A stretch of DNA of 19,204 nt from Massilia sp. (lineage in GTDB: Bacteria > Pseudomonadota > Gammaproteobacteria > Burkholderiales > Burkholderiaceae_D), in the NCBI GenBank assembly GCA_028291845.1, contig JAQGNM010000346.1, positions 1 through 19,204 of the forward strand, read 5' to 3'. Shown here in pieces: positions 7,719-13,823 of this stretch. Within the stretch, counting starts at the first letter, position 1. Each line of letters opens with the position of its first letter. The position numbers and the translations under genes are program-made. The notes under the pieces were generated by a model. The model was not told where the DNA came from. It ran no database searches and was given only the letters and a program-made list of their open reading frames with translations.

Positions 7719-8890
7719 GACATGTCTCCGGCAAGGTCGAAAATCGGCATGTACAACAGCACCACGATGGCGCCGACGATCAGGCCGATTCCGGCCATCA
7801 GCAGCGGCTCGAAGGTGCGCGTAAAGCGGTCGATCCAGCGGCTGATTTCACCGTCGTAAAAGGCGGCCGACTGGGTCAGCATCGGTCCCATGTCGCCGGT
7901 GCGCTCGCCCACCCGCAGCATGCGCAGCGAGATCGGCGTGGTCAAGCCGTTGGCTTCGAAGGCGCTGGAGAGCGGCAGTCCGGATTCGACCGCAAGCCGG
8001 GCTTGCTGCAGGCCGCTTCTGACGGTGGCCGTCACCATCGACTGCACGGTGTCGATCGCCTGCACGATGGGAATACCGCCTTCGCTGAGCATGCCCAGGG
8101 TCAGGTACAGGCGCGACAACTCGTAGATGCGCACCCGCTCGCCCAGGCCCGGCAGTTTGGCCAGCACCGCGCCGATGCCGCCTTGCGCCAGCAGGTGGCG
8201 CGCGCCCAGCACCACCAGCAGCGCCAGCGTGGCCAGGCCCGCCAGCAGCAGCACGGTGTGGTTGGCGGCGAACTGCCCCCACGACAGCAGCAGGCGCGAC
8301 ATGAAGGGCAAGCTGCGGCCGGCGCCTTGATAGACTTCGGCAAAGCGCGGCACCACGTAGGTGATCAGGAACAGGCTGACGCCGCCGCCCACCAGCAGCA
8401 GGATCGACGGATAGATGGCGGCGCTGGTGATCTTGGCGCGCACGGCGTCGATGCGCTGCTGGTAATCGATGTAGCGCGCCAGCGAACGGGGCAGATCGCT
8501 GGTGCCCTCGGCGGCCTTGACGATGCCGATGTACAGCGGCGGAAACTGCTCGCCCTGCTCGGCCAGCACGCTGGAAAAGCGTTTACCGTCGCGCAGGCCG
8601 GCCAGCAGCCGCCCCAGCACATTGGCCAGCGCCGGATTGGCTTCCTTCTCCAGCAGCGCCTCGAGCGCCTCGACCACGCCGAGGCCCGCCGACAGCAGCG
8701 CCAGCAGCTCCTGGCTGAACAGCACCAGCGACATGCCGGCGCGCTTGCCGGCGCTGCGGCGCCGCTTGACGACGGCGACATACAGCCCGCGCGCCTCGAT
8801 CTGGCGGCGGGCGTCGGCTTCATCGAGCGCATCGACCGTCAGTTGCGATACCACGGCGTCGGCGCCCAAAGCGCGCACGTCAAACTGCAT
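7715..8890 (-). CDS. gspF: Type II secretion inner-membrane platform protein GspF
   Basis: A 391-residue polytopic protein of the GspF/PilC family, close to the usual family length of about 400. An N-terminal cytoplasmic region is followed by two homologous helical domains. Each has the family signature: FSQELLALLSAGLGVVEAL in the first, and LYLTLGMLSEGGIPIVQAID in the second. Membrane segments are visible at about residues 155-180, 210-235 and 360-385. It forms the platform against which the ATPase works. The gene starts 28 nt after gspG and overlaps gspE by 4 nt (ATGA). The G-F-E order is a common arrangement in non-canonical type II secretion and MSHA-like loci. Confidence 0.95.
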   Translation of the reverse strand: MQFDVRALGADAVVSQLTVDALDEADARRQIEARGLYVAVVKRRRSAGKRAGMSLVLFSQELLALLSAGLGVVEALEALLEKEANPALANVLGRLLAGLRDGKRFSSVLAEQGEQFPPLYIGIVKAAEGTSDLPRSLARYIDYQQRIDAVRAKITSAAIYPSILLLVGGGVSLFLITYVVPRFAEVYQGAGRSLPFMSRLLLSWGQFAANHTVLLLAGLATLALLVVLGARHLLAQGGIGAVLAKLPGLGERVRIYELSRLYLTLGMLSEGGIPIVQAIDTVQSMVTATVRSGLQQARLAVESGLPLSSAFEANGLTTPISLRMLRVGERTGDMGPMLTQSAAFYDGEISRWIDRFTRTFEPLLMAGIGLIVGAIVVLLYMPIFDLAGDMS

Positions 8891-8918
8891 GATGCGATCC
8901 GTCCGGCGTCAGTAAAGC

Positions 8919-9356
8919 TTAGTTGGTGATGTCGGCGTCTTCGCCGGTGCCGCCTGGCTGGCCGTCGCGGCCCAGCGAGAGAATCTCGAATTCGCCCTTG
9001 GTGCCGGGCGCGCGGTACTGGAAAGGGTGGCCCCACGGATCGAGCGGCAGGGCCTTTTTCAGGTACGGGCCGTTCCACTTGGCGCCGGCGGCGGCCGGCG
9101 CCGCCAGCAGCGCCGCCATGCCCTCTTCGGTGTTGGGATAACGGCCGACGTCGAGCCGGTAGGTGTCCAGCGATTTTTCAAACGCTTCGATTTGCGCCCT
9201 GGCGATGGTCACTTCGGATTTGCCCAGTTGCGAGAAATACTTTGGGCCGACGTAGGCGGCAAGCAAGCCGATGATAACGATCACGACCAGCAGTTCAAGC
9301 AGCGTGAACCCGGCAGTGCGGGGGCGCGGCCGGGGTGGTGTCATTACTACATGCAT
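8919..9356 (-). CDS. gspG: Major pseudopilin GspG
   Basis: A 145-residue protein with prepilin leader TAG/FTLLELLVVIVIIGLLAA: Gly16 before the cleavage site, Phe17 at +1, Glu21 at +5. The globular part shows the GspG hallmarks: DVGRYPNTEEGMAAL, a GPYLKKALPLDPWGHPFQY block, and a C-terminal calcium-loop type sequence SLGRDGQPGGTGEDADITN. These are conserved in the major type II secretion pseudopilin (family knowledge). The start at 9356 is supported by AAGGAG at 9370-9365, 8 nt upstream; a second in-frame ATG at 9344 would give a 12-residue leader and cannot be excluded. It is the first gene of the operon. Confidence 0.95.
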   Translation of the reverse strand: MHVVMTPPRPRPRTAGFTLLELLVVIVIIGLLAAYVGPKYFSQLGKSEVTIARAQIEAFEKSLDTYRLDVGRYPNTEEGMAALLAAPAAAGAKWNGPYLKKALPLDPWGHPFQYRAPGTKGEFEILSLGRDGQPGGTGEDADITN

Positions 9357-9364
9357 CCGACCAA

Positions 9365-9370
9365 CTCCTT
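9365..9370 (-). promoter_or_regulatory. Ribosome binding site of gspG
   Basis: AAGGAG on the minus strand with an 8-nt spacer to the ATG at 9356. It decides between the ATG at 9356 and the in-frame ATG at 9344, and is the strongest Shine-Dalgarno in the secretion operon. Confidence 0.75.
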
Positions 9371-9400
9371 GATATCTGTTGCTCTATATTGCGCGATTGC

Positions 9401-9420
9401 GGACGGTGATGAACCCGTCC
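9401..9420. repeat. Inverted repeat upstream of the secretion operon
   Basis: GGACGG at 9401-9406 and CCGTCC at 9415-9420 are perfect inverted arms around 8 nt. The element lies 45-64 nt upstream of the gspG start and could be an operator or a leader hairpin. I could not place a convincing -35/-10 pair around it. Confidence 0.4.
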
Positions 9421-9691
9421 ATTCGAACCCGACAAGGCTACCATGCCGCGTAGCGCCCCTACAATATTTCTTTAAGCGCAGGAATTCGGTGGCGAAGATG
9501 GCAAGCCACAGCGTCGCCTTGTCGCAGCGCGGCCGGACCGGCGTCCGGCGCATGCCGATTGGTCAACATTATTCGCGCGACAAGCTGAATAAAATATCAA
9601 AGTTTGCGCCACCCACCATATATGTTGATTTCCCGTATCACTCGCGTCCATAACACTGTTTTATCAATATTTTCGCCGGCGAGCGATTAGC

Positions 9692-9713
9692 CATCGACAG
9701 TCAGATGTCGATG
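9692..9713. repeat. Inverted repeat in the intergenic region
   Basis: CATCGACA at 9692-9699 and TGTCGATG at 9706-9713 form a perfect 8-bp inverted repeat with a 6-nt centre. No T-run follows on either strand, so it is more like a protein-binding site than a terminator. It is immediately followed by ATGTGTACAT, itself nearly palindromic. Confidence 0.5.
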
Positions 9714-10040
9714 TGTACATGAAAAATTCTCAACCTTCAGCGCAATCCATTGTGCGACTGCGTTGGCCGGAGAAATCTCGCTTGGCGCTTCGCTTCATCA
9801 TCGGACAGTTAAGAAAATATTTGTTTCTTTTCATTACTATGAATTGCAATTTATTATCCGAATTACATATTAATGACACTTGCTACATCAAATTTTGTTA
9901 CCACGCTACCGCTTTTAGCAGGCACATGTGTAAAAAAGCCACAAGCAATTTACCTCAGATTACAGACATTCATCAGAGACGAAACAAGCATAAATTCGAT
10001 GTTTTTGTCGAAAAAAAGAATTTTCCACGTTGAAATAATT

Positions 10041-10069
10041 TTCACGCCTCTTGCCCTGCTTGCTATATT
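10041..10069 (+). promoter_or_regulatory. Candidate sigma-70 promoter of the PEP-CTERM gene
   Basis: TTCACG at 10041-10046, a 17-nt spacer and TATATT at 10064-10069 preceded by an extended -10 TGC. The -10 matches five of six consensus bases and the -35 four of six. This would give a leader of about 100 nt, within which AAACTGCA (10098-10105) and TGCAGTTT (10130-10137) can pair. It is read by eye and not scored. Confidence 0.45.
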
Positions 10070-10174
10070 CATTACCAACCCGTTATGCCAAATGTGAAAA
10101 CTGCAAGTTTCTTGCCAGGCCACATCAGATGCAGTTTGGGTCCCGGTATCCATCCTTACTTTTGGAGTCTTTCT

Positions 10175-10807
10175 ATGTTGAAGCAAACCCTTTGCGCCAT
10201 CGCCCTCGCCGCCACTGCCCTCAGTTCACAGGCTGCCATCATCTCTGAAGGTTTTGTCGACGTCTCCACGCTGACCAGCAAGGGCTTTATCTTGCGCAAT
10301 GACAGTTCGCCGGCCGGTCCCCTGTTCCCGGCGTATACACAGGGCGGCAGTGGTTTCGATGCACAGGAAGGTCCTGCGGACTCTTATCTGGGCATGAACT
10401 ACAACGTCGGCGATGTCGGCGGCACCCTGAACAACTGGCTCATTACGCCGCTGTTCACCACCACCGAAGACCTGGGTGTGAGCTTCTGGGTACAAGGCGC
10501 GACCGATCCGAACTATCTGGACCAGTTCGCTTACGGCTTCAGCAACGGCGGCACGGATGCCGCCGATTTCCTGTTGAGCTCGGTGCAAACGGCGACCCAG
10601 GGCGTTTGGACCCAAATCACCGCCGGCTTCACTGGCACCGGTATTGCCGGTACCACTGCCCGTTTCGGCATTGTGTATACGGGCTCGGCGGACAGAGCCA
10701 ACGCCATCGGCTTCGACACGCTGGAAGTGCCTGAGCCGGCGTCGATGATGCTCGTTGGCCTCGGCTTGGCCGGCCTGGTTGCCGCGCGCCGTCGTCAAGG
10801 CGCTTGA
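10175..10807 (+). CDS. PEP-CTERM sorting domain protein, choice-of-anchor J type
   Basis: A 210-residue secreted surface protein. The ATG at 10175 is preferred over earlier in-frame ATGs because GGAG lies 7 nt upstream and it opens directly into a signal peptide (MLKQTLCAIALAATALSSQA). The mature part is beta-rich with SEGFVDVSTL, an NNWLITPLF motif, an SFWVQGATD strand, VWTQITAGFTG and an ARFGIVYTGSADRANAIGFD strand, the pattern of choice-of-anchor J / cleaved-adhesin-like jelly-roll domains. The C-terminus is a textbook PEP-CTERM signal: VPEPASMML, a hydrophobic helix and the basic cluster AARRRQ. Such proteins are processed by an exosortase, not present in this window, and sent to the cell surface or extracellular matrix. 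Function of the jelly-roll domain is unknown. Confidence 0.92.
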   Translation: MLKQTLCAIALAATALSSQAAIISEGFVDVSTLTSKGFILRNDSSPAGPLFPAYTQGGSGFDAQEGPADSYLGMNYNVGDVGGTLNNWLITPLFTTTEDLGVSFWVQGATDPNYLDQFAYGFSNGGTDAADFLLSSVQTATQGVWTQITAGFTGTGIAGTTARFGIVYTGSADRANAIGFDTLEVPEPASMMLVGLGLAGLVAARRRQGA

Positions 10808-10814
10808 TTGTTGT

Positions 10815-10845
10815 GCCCCTTAATCGCCTCGCTCGAGGGCGGGGC
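10815..10845 (+). terminator. GC-rich hairpin between PEP-CTERM gene and the next gene
   Basis: GCCCC (10815-10819) pairs with GGGGC (10841-10845), and inside it CCTC and GAGG pair around 10831-10834. A loose T-rich stretch (AGTTGTTTGTT) follows. It may be a weak or partial terminator, or an mRNA processing barrier that lowers expression of the downstream pair. Confidence 0.45.
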
Positions 10846-10885
10846 AGTTGTTTGTTCGCGCAGTATTCTTAATTCGGAGAATAAG

Positions 10886-11332
10886 ATGTCAAAAAACTTG
10901 AAATCCGGCGTACGCCTCGTGCACGCCGCCAGCGCCCTGCTGGCAGTTGCTGCGATTGCCGGTGCGCCATTGACGGCAGTCGCTCAAGAGCAATCTTCGC
11001 CAGAGGCTACGGCCGACAACCTCACCGTCGCACGTGACGCCGTCACCGGCAAGATTCGCGCCGCCACTGCTGAAGAGCATGCGCAACTGGCGGCGATCCG
11101 CGCCGCCAAGGCACGCAATTTCCGCGTGTCGCCGAAGCAATCGGTGCGCCGCTTTCACAAATCCGGCGCCAATGGCGTGACCCTGTCAGAAGAAATGCGC
11201 AATGCCAACACCTTGGTAGCCATCAAAGGCGCCGATGGCACGATTGAAATGCGCCATTACAACACCGCCGCCGAGGCCGACGCCGCGGTCCAAGCTGGGC
11301 CAACCGCCAACCCAACGACTGCATCGGAGTAA
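10886..11332 (+). CDS. Small secreted protein resembling post-PEP-CTERM-1 domain proteins
   Basis: A 148-residue protein with a signal peptide ending AVAQ at about residue 34. The start at 10886 has GGAG 6 nt upstream. The core DNLTVARDAVTGKIRAATAEEHAQL resembles, from memory, the motif of a family named for genes found directly after PEP-CTERM genes (a DxxTGxxRxxTxxE pattern); this is exactly its position here. The second half (VSPKQSVRRF, GVTLSEEMRNANTLVAIKGADGTIEMRHY) is small and beta-like. No catalytic motif is visible. It sits 3 nt before the metallopeptidase gene, so the two are almost certainly co-translated. A role as partner, chaperone or inhibitor of that peptidase is possible but is only inference. 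Confidence 0.75.
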   Translation: MSKNLKSGVRLVHAASALLAVAAIAGAPLTAVAQEQSSPEATADNLTVARDAVTGKIRAATAEEHAQLAAIRAAKARNFRVSPKQSVRRFHKSGANGVTLSEEMRNANTLVAIKGADGTIEMRHYNTAAEADAAVQAGPTANPTTASE

Positions 11333-11335
11333 GCC

Positions 11336-12847
11336 ATGCGTATGATGAAATTCTTGCCAAAACTGGCAACCCCACTGATGGTGGCGTGTGCCCTGACCTG
11401 TATCGCAGCCGATGCGGCCGCGGTGAGTTCGACGCCGACATCGACCATCATCATCCATAGCCGCGATCCTGCCGGCATGGGCTTCAACGATCCGACCCCG
11501 GTCGACCCGGTTGGCGGCAATCCAGGCACCACCTTGGGCGAACAGCGCATGTTCGTCTACCGTTATGTCGCCGACATCTGGCAGCGCAACCTTGTCAGCA
11601 GCGTGCCAATCCATGTCAATGCCGGCTGGGATGCAACCATGGCCTGCACGACCGGTAGTGCAACTTTGGGCAGCGCCAGCGCAAACAACATTTGGTATGG
11701 CTTTCCGAATGGTAAACCAAGAACCTGGTACCCGTCGGCACTGGCCAACAAGCTGGCCGGTGTGAACCTGTTCAATCCACAAACGCCTGAGGAAGAAGCC
11801 AACGACGGCGCCGATATTTACACACAATTCAATGCGCGCCTCGGCATGCCCGGATGCCTTGACGACTCGCCGTTCTACCTCGGCATCGACGGCAACGCCG
11901 GCAAAAAGACCAATTTTGTCGAAACACTGCTGCATGAACTGGGCCATGGCCTGGGCTTCTCGGTGTTGAGCGTGTACACCGCCACCGGCCAGCGCATCAA
12001 CGCCGAAGGCACGGCCTATGTGACCAACGGCGGTCTGCCCAGCATCTGGGAAGGGTTCATGTATGACAACGCGCAGGGCAAAACATGGTTGGACATGACC
12101 AGCGCGCAGCGCCGTGTTTCGGCTATCACTCCTTTGCAGCTGGCATGGCGTGGACCGAATGTCGCCGCAGCCCAGGGTTTGCTGACAAATGCCCCGGTTC
12201 TGAATATTTCGACCAGCGTGGCCGGCGCATCGGGAAATTATGACTACGCGCCAGCCGTCTTTGGCAAGCCGATCACCACGCCATCGAGCTTCGGCACGCT
12301 TGCCGTCGTTCCTGGCCAGACCGTCAGCGCGCCATTCTTGGGTTGCGACGACTACACCGCGGCGCAAGCAAGCGCTGTGCGTGGCAAGACCGCTATCGTC
12401 AGCCGCGGCGTCTGCAGTTTCCAGATCAAGGCAGACAAAGCCCAGGCAGCAGGCGCTACCGGTTTGCTGCTTGCAAACAATGCGGCCGGCACTATTTCCG
12501 CCAGCGGATCTGACGCAAATATTCCTGTCGCGATGGTGTCGCAAGCGGACGGCAACAAGCTGATCGCCGCCGTGCCACAAGCTCCCCTGACCGGTACCCG
12601 CGGCAACCCAGGCTCGGTCGCAGCCAAGTTCGCGCTTGACCCGGTGCGCATCGCTGGTGCCGACGCTGCCGGCCGGCCGTTGCTGTACACGCCGAACCCG
12701 CTGATCGGCGGCTCGTCGGTATCGCACTGGGACGTGTCGGCTATGCCTAATCTGCTGATGGAACCGAATATCAGCCCCGACCTCGGCATTGTCGTCGATG
12801 CGCCAAAAGATCTTACCCTGCCGCTGCTGAAGGATATCGGTTGGTAA
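11336..12847 (+). CDS. Secreted PA-domain zinc metallopeptidase, leishmanolysin-like ligand layout
   Basis: A 503-residue exported protein. The ATG at 11336 has GGAG 6 nt upstream and is 3 nt after the previous stop; a signal peptide ends near ADAAA, about residue 28. The active-site helix is HELGHGLGF with His200, Glu201 and His204. A protease-associated (PA) domain follows at about residues 290-410, with core GKTAIVSRGVCSFQIK at 350-365 and likely disulfide Cys337-Cys360. After it comes SHWDVSAMPNLLMEP: His464 is followed 11 residues later by Met475, the spacing I recall for the third zinc ligand and Met-turn of leishmanolysin (M8). Family knowledge therefore suggests a metzincin whose third ligand is separated by an inserted domain. 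The protein ends LLKDIGW and has no PEP-CTERM tail, so it is probably released. Confidence 0.88.
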   Translation: MRMMKFLPKLATPLMVACALTCIAADAAAVSSTPTSTIIIHSRDPAGMGFNDPTPVDPVGGNPGTTLGEQRMFVYRYVADIWQRNLVSSVPIHVNAGWDATMACTTGSATLGSASANNIWYGFPNGKPRTWYPSALANKLAGVNLFNPQTPEEEANDGADIYTQFNARLGMPGCLDDSPFYLGIDGNAGKKTNFVETLLHELGHGLGFSVLSVYTATGQRINAEGTAYVTNGGLPSIWEGFMYDNAQGKTWLDMTSAQRRVSAITPLQLAWRGPNVAAAQGLLTNAPVLNISTSVAGASGNYDYAPAVFGKPITTPSSFGTLAVVPGQTVSAPFLGCDDYTAAQASAVRGKTAIVSRGVCSFQIKADKAQAAGATGLLLANNAAGTISASGSDANIPVAMVSQADGNKLIAAVPQAPLTGTRGNPGSVAAKFALDPVRIAGADAAGRPLLYTPNPLIGGSSVSHWDVSAMPNLLMEPNISPDLGIVVDAPKDLTLPLLKDIGW

Positions 12848-12854
12848 AACCAAT

Positions 12855-12885
12855 CAATCAAAAGTGGAAAACCTACTTTTGATTG
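12855..12885. repeat. Perfect 11-bp inverted repeat after the peptidase gene
   Basis: CAATCAAAAGT at 12855-12865 pairs with ACTTTTGATTG at 12875-12885 around 9 nt. No U-run follows on the plus strand, so it may protect the mRNA 3' end or be part of a structured RNA together with the next three hairpins. Confidence 0.55.
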
Positions 12886-12893
12886 GGTCGAGA

Positions 12894-12923
12894 AAAAATC
12901 ACTGGCAAAGCCAGATGATTTTT
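12894..12923 (+). terminator. Bidirectional-type intrinsic terminator
   Basis: CTGGC-AAA-GCCAG (12902-12914) is flanked by AAAAATCA (12894-12901) and TGATTTTT (12916-12923), which continue the stem past one bulged A. The A-tract, GC stem and T-tract arrangement can work on both strands. It sits 47 nt downstream of the peptidase stop. Confidence 0.6.
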
Positions 12924-12961
12924 AGAGGAAAAGGCTACGCAAAAGCGTGGATGTAACTTGG

Positions 12962-12993
12962 AAAGCCGCCTGTGCGATCAGGCGGCTTTTTTT
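12962..12993 (+). terminator. Strong intrinsic terminator
   Basis: AAAGCCGCCTG at 12962-12972 and CAGGCGGCTTT at 12979-12989 form an 11-bp perfect stem with a 6-nt loop, and seven T residues run from 12987 to 12993. It terminates plus-strand transcription from the peptidase unit and lies 12 nt from the end of the convergent epsA gene. A smaller hairpin with an AAAA loop (CTACGC/GCGTGG, 12935-12950) lies between it and the previous terminator. Confidence 0.85.
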
Positions 12994-13005
12994 ATGCGCA
13001 ACTAC

Positions 13006-13803
13006 TTACGTCGAGGCGCCCAGCGGATCGAGCAGGCGCAGGCTGATGCAGCGCGCCAGCGCATGGGTGCGGTTGCTGACACCGAGGGCGCGGTAGATGC
13101 GCTGCAAATGATTCTTGACCGTCACCGGGCTGATGCCGAGGATGATGCCGACCTCGAAATTGCTTTTGCCTTCACGCACCCAGCCGAGAATTTCCAGTTC
13201 GCGCGCGCTCAGGGGCCGCACGATGGCCGCCGCCGACGGCGACTGCGCGCCCCCTGCGGCTCCGGCGTCGACGCCGGCCACCCGCAGCAGCGCCAGGTGC
13301 AGGTGCGGCAACAGCAGCGACAGAAAATAGGCGTGGCGCGCGCTGGGCGCGCTTTGCCAGCCGCACAGGGCGAACAAGGTGCTGGCGCCCGCGAGCCGGC
13401 CGCTGCCGTGCACCACCAGGTGGTCGAACCCGAGTTGTTGCAAGGGACGGCGAAACTGGTTCAGGCTGGCGTCGCCGGCGCGCCGCCCTCCCCCGGTAAT
13501 CGCCGGCAACCGCTCGCTGTCGTTGAACAGCGCTGCCAGCCGCGGCGCCAGCCCCTCGATCGGATGAGTCAGCACGCGCAGGGTGGCGGCGTCGAGCAGG
13601 CCGGCGTGCACCGGTTCGGCGCGCAGCAGGGCGCCGGCGGCGTCGAACTGCATGCACAACATCAATTGATGGGGCAATAGCGCTTGCAACTGGCCCTGGG
13701 TCCACAAATACAACTGGCGCAGGTCGCGCACTTTCACCGCCGCTTCGATCGCGCCGATCAGGTATTCCTGCTCGCGCGGGCTGAGGATGACGACCGCTTC
13801 CAT
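13006..13803 (-). CDS. epsA: EpsA-type LuxR-family transcriptional regulator (exosortase B associated)
   Basis: A 265-residue DNA-binding regulator. The N-terminal region has LSPREQEYLIGAIEAAVKVR and the distinctive YLWTQGQLQALLPHQ at 32-46, which I recognise as the signature of the EpsA family named after the regulator of methanolan exopolysaccharide genes in Methylobacillus. A C-terminal LuxR-type helix-turn-helix spans about 197-255 (LSARELEILGWVREGKSN, then SPVTVKNHLQRIYRALGV). Family knowledge ties EpsA to genomes with exosortase B and to control of exopolysaccharide or PEP-CTERM genes. It lies 20 nt after the PhoB-like gene on the same strand, so both are likely one transcript. No good ribosome binding site is seen before the ATG at 13803, so translation may depend on the upstream gene. 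Confidence 0.9.
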   Translation of the reverse strand: MEAVVILSPREQEYLIGAIEAAVKVRDLRQLYLWTQGQLQALLPHQLMLCMQFDAAGALLRAEPVHAGLLDAATLRVLTHPIEGLAPRLAALFNDSERLPAITGGGRRAGDASLNQFRRPLQQLGFDHLVVHGSGRLAGASTLFALCGWQSAPSARHAYFLSLLLPHLHLALLRVAGVDAGAAGGAQSPSAAAIVRPLSARELEILGWVREGKSNFEVGIILGISPVTVKNHLQRIYRALGVSNRTHALARCISLRLLDPLGAST

Positions 13804-13823
13804 TCAGGCGGCGCCGGCTGGGG

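Larger units (their letters stand above)
9357..10174. other. Divergent intergenic region, AT-rich, no convincing gene
   Basis: About 818 nt between the divergent gspG and the PEP-CTERM gene. From about 9550 to 10100 the composition becomes clearly AT-richer than the flanks (long A and T runs such as aagaaaatatttgtttctt). Short open frames exist, the longest about 106 codons from 9713, but none has a ribosome binding site, recognisable protein pattern or the codon use of the flanking genes. It contains the gspG ribosome binding site, inverted repeats at 9401-9420, 9692-9713 and 10098-10137, GC-rich arms GCCGGAC/GTCCGGC at 9532-9549, and a candidate promoter at 10041-10069. Confidence 0.7.

Noticed and set aside
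5766..7859. A 697-codon open frame on the plus strand opposite gspE
   Set aside because: Antisense shadow; the minus strand encodes an intact GspE with Walker A, Walker B and zinc motifs.
9532..9549. GCCGGAC/GTCCGGC hairpin as a terminator
   Set aside because: There is no T-run on either side and no gene ending nearby; short GC-rich arms are expected by chance in this genome.
9347..9553. A 68-codon minus-strand open frame upstream of gspG
   Set aside because: It overlaps the gspG ribosome binding site and start in another frame and has no recognisable protein pattern.
9713..10033. A 106-codon plus-strand open frame in the AT-rich gap
   Set aside because: No ribosome binding site, no family resemblance, and AT-rich codons as expected by chance in low-GC intergenic DNA.
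10035..10057. A possible sigma-54 promoter (TTTCACG-N4-TTGCC) before the PEP-CTERM gene
   Set aside because: The essential GG of the -24 element is absent; the sigma-70-like pair at 10041-10069 fits better.
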